A stretch of DNA of 10,104 nucleotides. Origin: Actinomycetes bacterium (GTDB taxonomy: Bacteria; Actinomycetota; Actinomycetes; S36-B12). How positions within the stretch are numbered: the first letter of the stretch is position 1; every line of letters starts with the position of its first letter. The stretch is taken from assembly GCA_030425745.1 (NCBI GenBank), contig JAUHZW010000060.1:1-10104 (forward strand), written 5' to 3'. The notes below the pieces were generated by a model. The model was not told the DNA's origin, searched no databases, and saw only the letters and a program-made list of their open reading frames with translations. This document shows positions 6,407-10,104 of the stretch, one piece after another. The position numbers were made by a program, and so were the translations under genes.

Positions 6407-6471
6407 CCGATGCCTCGTCGCTGGTGGCTGGAAAACCTGCGGAATTCCAACCACCAGCGACGAGGCATCGG
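6407..6471. repeat. Long inverted repeat between ilvE and cimA leader
   Basis: Perfect 21-bp arms (6407-6427 and 6451-6471) flank a 23-nt centre. Pairing continues inside with five more bases (6429-6433 with 6445-6449) after one mismatch, so the element can form a hairpin of about 26 bp. It begins 7 nt beyond the ilvE stop and ends 14 nt before the cimA leader ATG. It has no T tract, so it is not a typical intrinsic terminator. The centre (6432-6446) is more A/T-rich than the surroundings. It could stabilise the ilvE mRNA 3' end, stop transcription, or be a member of a dispersed palindromic repeat family. No second copy is present in the window and no clear target-site duplication was seen. 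Confidence 0.9.
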
Positions 6472-6477
6472 TACAGG

Positions 6478-7599
6478 TCAGACGAGGCGGTGGAGCCAGT
6501 TGTGCGTGTCCGGTGCCGCGCCGGTCTGGATGTCGAGCAGCGCCTGACGCAGCCGCTGGGTCACCGGGCCGGTGCCGCCGTCGCCGATGGACCACGCCCC
6601 CGCATCGCGGGTCTTCACCTCACCCACAGGGGTGATGACCGCCGCGGTACCGCAGGCGAAGACCTCGGTGATCTCCCCCGACGCACAGCCGGACTTCCAG
6701 TCCTCGACGCTGATGCGTCCCTCCTCAGCGCGGATGCCGAGGTCGGACGCCACGGTGAGGAGCGAGGAGCGCGTGATGCCCGGCAGCAGCGAGCCGGTGA
6801 GCTCAGGCGTGACGAGGCGAGCCGAGTCGCCGGACCCGTACACGAAGTACAGGTTCATGCCGCCCATCTCCTCGATCCAGCGGCGCTCGACGGCATCGAG
6901 CCACACGACCTGATCGCACCCGTGCATGGCCGCCTCGGCCTGGGCGACGAGAGACGCGGCGTAGTTGCCCGCGCACTTGGCCTCGCCCGTGCCACCGGGA
7001 GCGGCACGCACGTAGTCGTCGGAGACCCACACCGACACCGGCTTGAGCCCTCGCGGGAAGTAGGCACCGGCCGGCGAGGCGATGAGCAGGTACTCGTAGC
7101 GGTTCGCGGGACGCACACCCAGCCCGACCTCGGTCGAGATCATGAACGGCCGCAGGTAGAGCGACTTCTCCTGACCGGACGGCACCCAGTCACGGTCCTG
7201 ACGCACGAGCGCCTCGATCGAGCCGACGAACAGCTCGATGGGCAGCTCGGCCATCGCCAGGCGTCGGGCCGAGTTGGCGAACCGCTCGGCGTTCTGGATC
7301 GGGCGGAAGGACCAGATGCTGCCGTCGCTATGCCGGTAGGCCTTGAGCCCCTCGAAGATCGCCTGACCGTAATGCAGCGAGTTGGTCGCTGGGTCCAGCG
7401 TCAGGGGGCCGTAGGCCTCGAGCCGAGCGTCGTGCCAGCCGTCGTCCTTGGTCCACGTGGCCCGGACCATGTGGTCGGTGTACTTCTGACCGAATCCGGG
7501 ATCGGCGAGTACTGCCTCACGGTCCGCATCACTCGTGGGGTGATCGGAGGGCGTGAGGCTGATCGGCCACAGGGCCGTGCCGGTGTCGGATGCGGTCAT
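6478..7599 (-). CDS. ilvE: Branched-chain amino acid aminotransferase
   Basis: A 373-residue fold-type IV PLP enzyme that transaminates the 2-oxo acids of Leu, Ile and Val with glutamate as donor. The PLP lysine is Lys208 in GGTGEAKCAGNYAASL (202-217). Glu244 lies in EMGGMNLYFV, and the phosphate-binding loops LLPGITRSSLL (271-281) and EVFACGTAAVITPV (312-325) are intact. Family-typical LHYGQAIFEGLKAYR lies at 75-89. The ATG at 7599 is 11 nt after the leuB stop. GGTAGG overlapping that stop may serve as ribosome binding site, and cotranscription with leuB is likely. The product completes both the CimA-LeuCD-LeuB isoleucine route and the LeuABCD leucine route. Confidence 0.97.
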   Translation of the reverse strand: MTASDTGTALWPISLTPSDHPTSDADREAVLADPGFGQKYTDHMVRATWTKDDGWHDARLEAYGPLTLDPATNSLHYGQAIFEGLKAYRHSDGSIWSFRPIQNAERFANSARRLAMAELPIELFVGSIEALVRQDRDWVPSGQEKSLYLRPFMISTEVGLGVRPANRYEYLLIASPAGAYFPRGLKPVSVWVSDDYVRAAPGGTGEAKCAGNYAASLVAQAEAAMHGCDQVVWLDAVERRWIEEMGGMNLYFVYGSGDSARLVTPELTGSLLPGITRSSLLTVASDLGIRAEEGRISVEDWKSGCASGEITEVFACGTAAVITPVGEVKTRDAGAWSIGDGGTGPVTQRLRQALLDIQTGAAPDTHNWLHRLV

Positions 7600-7610
7600 A
7601 GCGTCAGAAC

Positions 7611-8672
7611 CTACCCGTTGGCGGCCGCCACGGCAGCCGCCGCGAGCGCATCGCCGATCTCGCCGGTGCTGCGCACGGAGTCCCCTCGCGTGGCGAGGTC
7701 GGCCGCCACGGCCGCCTCGACCCAGCCGGCCGCCTCGGCCTGTCCGACGTGGTCCAGCAGCATCGCGAGCGACATCACGGTCGCCGTGGGGTCGGCCTTG
7801 CCCTGGCCGGCGATATCCGGCGCCGAGCCGTGGACCGGCTCGAACATGCTCGGGTTGGTGCGGCTCGGGTCGATGTTGCCGCTGGCTGCGAGCCCGATGC
7901 CACCGCCGATGGCCGCACCGATGTCGGTGAGGATGTCGCCGAACAGGTTGTCCGTGACGACGACGTCGAACGACTCCGGTCGTGTCAGGAAGAACATCGA
8001 TGCCGCGTCGACGTGCTGGTACTCGGTCTCGACCTCGGGGTACTCGACGGCGACGCGGTCGAAGGCCTGCTTCCAGGTCTTGCCCGCATGCACGAGCACA
8101 TTGGTCTTGTGCACCAGCGTCACCTTCTTGCGACGCTTCATGGCCCGCTCGAACGCGTCGCGGATGATGCGCTCGGCACCGAAGGCGGTGTTGATGCTCA
8201 CCTCGGTCGAGACCTCATGCTCGGTGCCGGCACGCAGCGTGCCGCCGGCCCCGACGTAGGGGCCCTCCGTGCCCTCCCGGCACACGACGAAGTCGATGTC
8301 CTGCGGGCCCTTGCCGGCCAGCGGGCCGTTCGTGACACCCTCGTACAGCTTCACCGGACGCAGGTTCACGTGGTGGTCCATGACGAACCGCAGGGGCAGG
8401 AGCACTCCTCGCTCGAGGACACCGGGGGCGACGGACGGATCACCGATCGCGCCGAGAAGGATCGCGTCGTAGCCGCGCAGTTCCTCGACCGTCTCGTCGG
8501 GCAGCAGCTCGCCGGTGGCGTTGTAGCGGCGCGCCCCGAGGTCGTACTCGGTCGCGGTCACCTCCAGATCGGCTGCCGGGGCGATCGCCTCGAGGACCTT
8601 CATGGCCTCGGCAACCACCTCCGTCCCGATGCCGTCGCCGGGGATGAGGGCCAGGTTCAGAGTCGTGGGCAT
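7611..8672 (-). CDS. leuB: 3-isopropylmalate dehydrogenase
   Basis: A 353-residue NAD-dependent beta-decarboxylating dehydrogenase that oxidises 3-isopropylmalate to 2-oxoisocaproate, and probably 3-methylmalate to 2-oxobutyrate in the citramalate route. The substrate loop LERGVLLPLRFVMDHHVNLR (86-105) includes Arg95 and Arg105. Arg132, Tyr139 and Lys189 are present, and the metal-binding Asp222, Asp246 and Asp250 lie in VDAASM and DNLFGDILTD. HGSAPDIAGQGKADP (281-295) is the NAD-binding loop. The ATG at 8672 gives the standard MPTTLNLALIPGDGIG N-terminus. The upstream in-frame extension to 8984 is antisense to the next gene and is rejected. No Shine-Dalgarno sequence is seen, so the message may be leaderless; TAGCCT lies 7 nt upstream as a weak -10. 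Confidence 0.97.
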   Translation of the reverse strand: MPTTLNLALIPGDGIGTEVVAEAMKVLEAIAPAADLEVTATEYDLGARRYNATGELLPDETVEELRGYDAILLGAIGDPSVAPGVLERGVLLPLRFVMDHHVNLRPVKLYEGVTNGPLAGKGPQDIDFVVCREGTEGPYVGAGGTLRAGTEHEVSTEVSINTAFGAERIIRDAFERAMKRRKKVTLVHKTNVLVHAGKTWKQAFDRVAVEYPEVETEYQHVDAASMFFLTRPESFDVVVTDNLFGDILTDIGAAIGGGIGLAASGNIDPSRTNPSMFEPVHGSAPDIAGQGKADPTATVMSLAMLLDHVGQAEAAGWVEAAVAADLATRGDSVRSTGEIGDALAAAAVAAANG

Positions 8673-8683
8673 GGATCGAAGGC

Positions 8684-8718
8684 TAGTGAACGCCCGGTGG
8701 ACTCCCGCAGCCGAGTCC
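8684..8718. promoter_or_regulatory. leuB/small membrane gene divergent spacer with possible operator elements
   Basis: The 72-nt spacer holds TAGTGA (8684-8689), which matches the core of the candidate LtbR site at leuC and lies 11 nt before the leuB start. It also holds an inverted repeat GGACTC-N8-GAGTCC (8699-8704 and 8713-8718). Both are short and could be chance. leuB is a known LtbR target in Corynebacterium, which is the main reason to list them. Confidence 0.3.
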
Positions 8719-8744
8719 GGCACGCTGGACGTCGGAGGTGTGAG

Positions 8745-8969
8745 ATGGCCAAGAAGCGCTGGAGTGACCTGTCCGACGGGGAGAAGACCGCGATCCTGGT
8801 CGTGGGGTCCGTGCAGGTCGCCCTGGCTGCCACCGCCTGGGTCGACCTCGCTCGCCGCCCGCGGGAACTGGTCCGGGGCCCCAAGCCCCTGTGGGCCGCG
8901 GCGATCGCGGTGAACTTCGTCGGCCCGATCAGCTACTTCACGGTCGGTCGGCGACGCTCGGCGCTCTGA
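8745..8969 (+). CDS. Small two-helix membrane protein, PLDc_N-like
   Basis: A 74-residue protein. A charged N-terminus (MAKKRWSDLSDGEK) is followed by one hydrophobic helix at about residues 16-35, a basic loop LARRPRELVRGPK, and a second helix at about 48-66 ending in YFTVGRRR. The pattern of a DL-RRP loop, then W, VNF-GPI-YF and a terminal GRRR resembles the phospholipase D-nuclease N-terminal (PLDc_N) domain, which occurs as a stand-alone membrane protein of unknown role in many actinobacteria. The ATG is preceded by GGAGG (8734-8738) with 6-nt spacing. It is divergent from leuB and co-directional with leuA. A link to leucine synthesis is not suggested by the sequence. Confidence 0.85.
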   Translation: MAKKRWSDLSDGEKTAILVVGSVQVALAATAWVDLARRPRELVRGPKPLWAAAIAVNFVGPISYFTVGRRRSAL

Positions 8970-8994
8970 CCGGCCGCCCGGCACCTGCTACCCT
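8966..8994 (+). promoter_or_regulatory. Predicted leuA promoter
   Basis: CTGACC (8966-8971, four of six to TTGACA) is followed after 17 nt by TACCCT (8989-8994). The -35 box overlaps the stop codon of the small membrane gene. Transcription is predicted to start around 9001-9004, so the leader peptide ATG at 9004 would be at or within a few bases of the mRNA 5' end. No Shine-Dalgarno sequence precedes that ATG, which agrees with leaderless translation. Confidence 0.5.
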
Positions 8995-9003
8995 CGGCTC
9001 ATC

Positions 9004-9048
9004 ATGACGTCAGCGCTGCTCCTCCTTCGCTGCCGCGGCGAGGCCTAG
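9004..9048 (+). CDS. Leucine-rich leader peptide of leuA
   Basis: The 14-residue peptide MTSALLLLRCRGEA is encoded at 9004-9048 and ends in TAG. Four consecutive Leu codons (CTG CTC CTC CTT, 9016-9027) precede RCRGEA. The LLLRCRGEA-type string is typical of leuA leaders in actinobacteria. The ORF sits just downstream of the predicted leuA promoter and 102 nt before leuA. Stalling at the Leu codons under leucine shortage is expected to alter the downstream RNA fold. Confidence 0.85.
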   Translation: MTSALLLLRCRGEA

Positions 9049-9120
9049 TCCACCGGCCTCCTCGTCGCGGGTTTCGTCGTCTGCCGGTCCCCTTGAACTT
9101 CGGCCCGACCCGACCGGTCG
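9049..9120 (+). promoter_or_regulatory. LEU-element-like pseudoknot region upstream of leuA
   Basis: Stem 1 pairs ACCGGC (9052-9057) with GCCGGT (9083-9088). CGGGT in its loop (9068-9072) can pair with ACCCG downstream (9108-9112), forming an H-type pseudoknot. GCCGGT can alternatively pair with ACCGGT (9113-9118), giving a competing hairpin. A conserved pseudoknot called the LEU element has been described by comparative genomics upstream of leuA in actinobacteria, and this region has the same location and logic. No T-tract terminator is seen, so control may be on translation or by another route. Pairings were found by eye. Confidence 0.65.
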
Positions 9121-9150
9121 TGACCACCCGACGCGACACAGGAGCACGGA

Positions 9151-10104
9151 ATGACCACCAGCTTTGACCGCACGGCCCCCTATGCCGAGCGCAACACCCA
9201 GCAGGCATCGCAGATGCCCTTCCAGCGCTACTCCCCCTTCACCCCGATCGACCTTCCCGACCGCACCTGGCCCACCCAGGTCATCGAGAAGGCGCCGCGC
9301 TGGTGCGCGGTCGACCTTCGCGACGGCAATCAGGCCCTCATCGACCCGATGACCCCGCAGCGCAAGCTGCGCATGTTCGAGCTGCTCGTCTCGATGGGCT
9401 ACAAGGAGATCGAGGTCGGCTTCCCGTCAGCCTCCCAGACCGACTTCGACTTCGTCCGCATGCTGATCGAGGACGATCTCATCCCCGATGACGTCGTCAT
9501 CCAGGTGCTGACCCAGTCGCGTGAGCACCTGATCGAGCGCACGTTCGAGTCGATCCGGGGCGCCAAGCAGGCGATCGTCCACCTCTACAACTCCACGTCG
9601 ACGCTGCAGCGACGTGTGGTGTTCGGCCTGGACGAGGACGGCATCGTCGACATCGCCACCCACGGGGCGCAGCTGTGCCAGAAGTACGCGGATGAGATCG
9701 CCGACGAGACCGACGTCTTCTTCGAGTACTCCCCCGAGTCCTACACCGGCACCGAGCTCGAGTTCGCACTGCGCGTCTGCAATGCCGTGACCGACGTGTG
9801 GCAGCCCACGCCCGACCGCAAGGTGATCCTGAACCTCCCGGCCACCGTCGAGATGGCGACCCCGAACGTCTACGCGGACTCCATCGAGTGGATGAGCCGC
9901 AACCTGAACCGTCGCGACTCGGTGGTGCTGTCCCTCCACCCGCACAACGACCGTGGCACGGCCGTCGCCGCGGCCGAGCTCGGCTACATGGCCGGGGCCG
10001 ACCGCATCGAGGGCTGCCTGTTCGGCAACGGTGAGCGCACCGGCAACGTCTGCCTCGTCACGCTCGGCATGAACCTGTTCAGCCAGGGCATCGACCCGCA
10101 GATC
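9151..10104 (+). CDS. leuA: 2-isopropylmalate synthase, type 2 (partial, C-terminus beyond right edge)
   Basis: The first 318 residues are visible; type-2 LeuA enzymes are usually about 560-640 residues, so the C-terminal part including the leucine-binding regulatory domain is missing. The enzyme condenses 2-oxoisovalerate and acetyl-CoA, the committed step of leucine synthesis. Catalytic and metal-site residues are in VDLRDGNQALIDPM (54-67, Arg57 and Asp58), SLHPHNDRGTAVAA (261-274, His263 and His265) and GNGERTGN (292-299, Asn299). The N-terminal QMPFQRYSPF (21-30) is characteristic of actinobacterial LeuA. The ATG at 9151 is preceded by AGGAG (9140-9144) with 6-nt spacing. Upstream lie a leucine leader peptide and a LEU-element-like region. 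Confidence 0.97.
   Translation, partial: MTTSFDRTAPYAERNTQQASQMPFQRYSPFTPIDLPDRTWPTQVIEKAPRWCAVDLRDGNQALIDPMTPQRKLRMFELLVSMGYKEIEVGFPSASQTDFDFVRMLIEDDLIPDDVVIQVLTQSREHLIERTFESIRGAKQAIVHLYNSTSTLQRRVVFGLDEDGIVDIATHGAQLCQKYADEIADETDVFFEYSPESYTGTELEFALRVCNAVTDVWQPTPDRKVILNLPATVEMATPNVYADSIEWMSRNLNRRDSVVLSLHPHNDRGTAVAAAELGYMAGADRIEGCLFGNGERTGNVCLVTLGMNLFSQGIDPQI

Noticed and set aside
6401..6484. CAGACG on both sides of the inverted repeat as a target-site duplication
   Set aside because: The copies are at unequal distances (0 nt and 7 nt from the arms) and the right copy lies within the ilvE stop region, so it is probably chance.
6359..6595. 78-codon minus-strand open frame across the palindrome
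   Set aside because: It lies partly in another frame of ilvE and partly in the inverted repeat, has no ribosome binding site, and ends next to the leader peptide. It is better explained as noncoding.
5311..8259. 982-codon plus-strand open frame
   Set aside because: It spans cimA, the ilvE-cimA spacer, ilvE and most of leuB in antisense, and its translation has no family signature.
8673..8984. N-terminal extension of leuB
   Set aside because: The extension overlaps the small membrane gene in antisense and precedes the canonical LeuB N-terminus, which begins at 8672.
9002..9208. Minus-strand open frame over the leuA leader
   Set aside because: It is antisense to the leucine leader and the LEU-element-like region, with R/G-rich sequence and no domain.

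Overview
The window is a GC-rich, densely packed chromosomal segment typical of Actinomycetota. Supporting signs are the type-2 LeuA, a GTG-started IclR regulator of the NdgR/LtbR type, apparently leaderless transcripts, strong G/C third positions, and the order leuC / ltbR / tRNA-Glu / tRNA-Gln / gltX / FAH-family gene / leuB, which parallels the arrangement known from mycobacteria and relatives. A citramalate synthase gene in the same cluster suggests a Micrococcales-like lineage, but the species cannot be named from this sequence alone. Nearly everything here serves branched-chain amino acid synthesis or glutamyl-tRNA formation.

Layout: leuC (minus, runs off the left edge) is divergent from ltbR (plus); the 84-nt space between them holds a promoter and a likely LtbR operator. 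A strong hairpin then separates ltbR from tRNA-Glu(CTC) and tRNA-Gln(CTG), both on minus. Upstream of these on the minus strand lies one long co-directional block, read right to left: leuB, ilvE, a 210-nt spacer, cimA, a fumarylacetoacetate-hydrolase-family gene, and gltX. Spacing is 11 nt for leuB-ilvE and 10 nt for cimA-FAH, and FAH and gltX overlap by 8 nt. Divergent from leuB is a 74-residue two-helix membrane protein, followed on plus by leuA, which runs off the right edge.

Pathway logic: CimA makes citramalate from pyruvate and acetyl-CoA, which LeuCD and LeuB can convert to 2-oxobutyrate for isoleucine. LeuA, LeuCD and LeuB make 2-oxoisocaproate for leucine. IlvE performs the final transaminations. 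The regulation is layered. LtbR probably acts at leuC/ltbR. leuA has a leucine-rich leader peptide (four Leu codons in a row) followed by a pseudoknot-capable segment like the described actinobacterial LEU element. cimA is preceded by a short leader peptide with three consecutive Ile codons, a perfect hairpin and an intrinsic terminator. This last element looks like an isoleucine attenuator and is the most interesting find, because gltX lies downstream in the same apparent operon. Just upstream of it is a perfect 21-bp inverted repeat that may belong to a dispersed repeat family.
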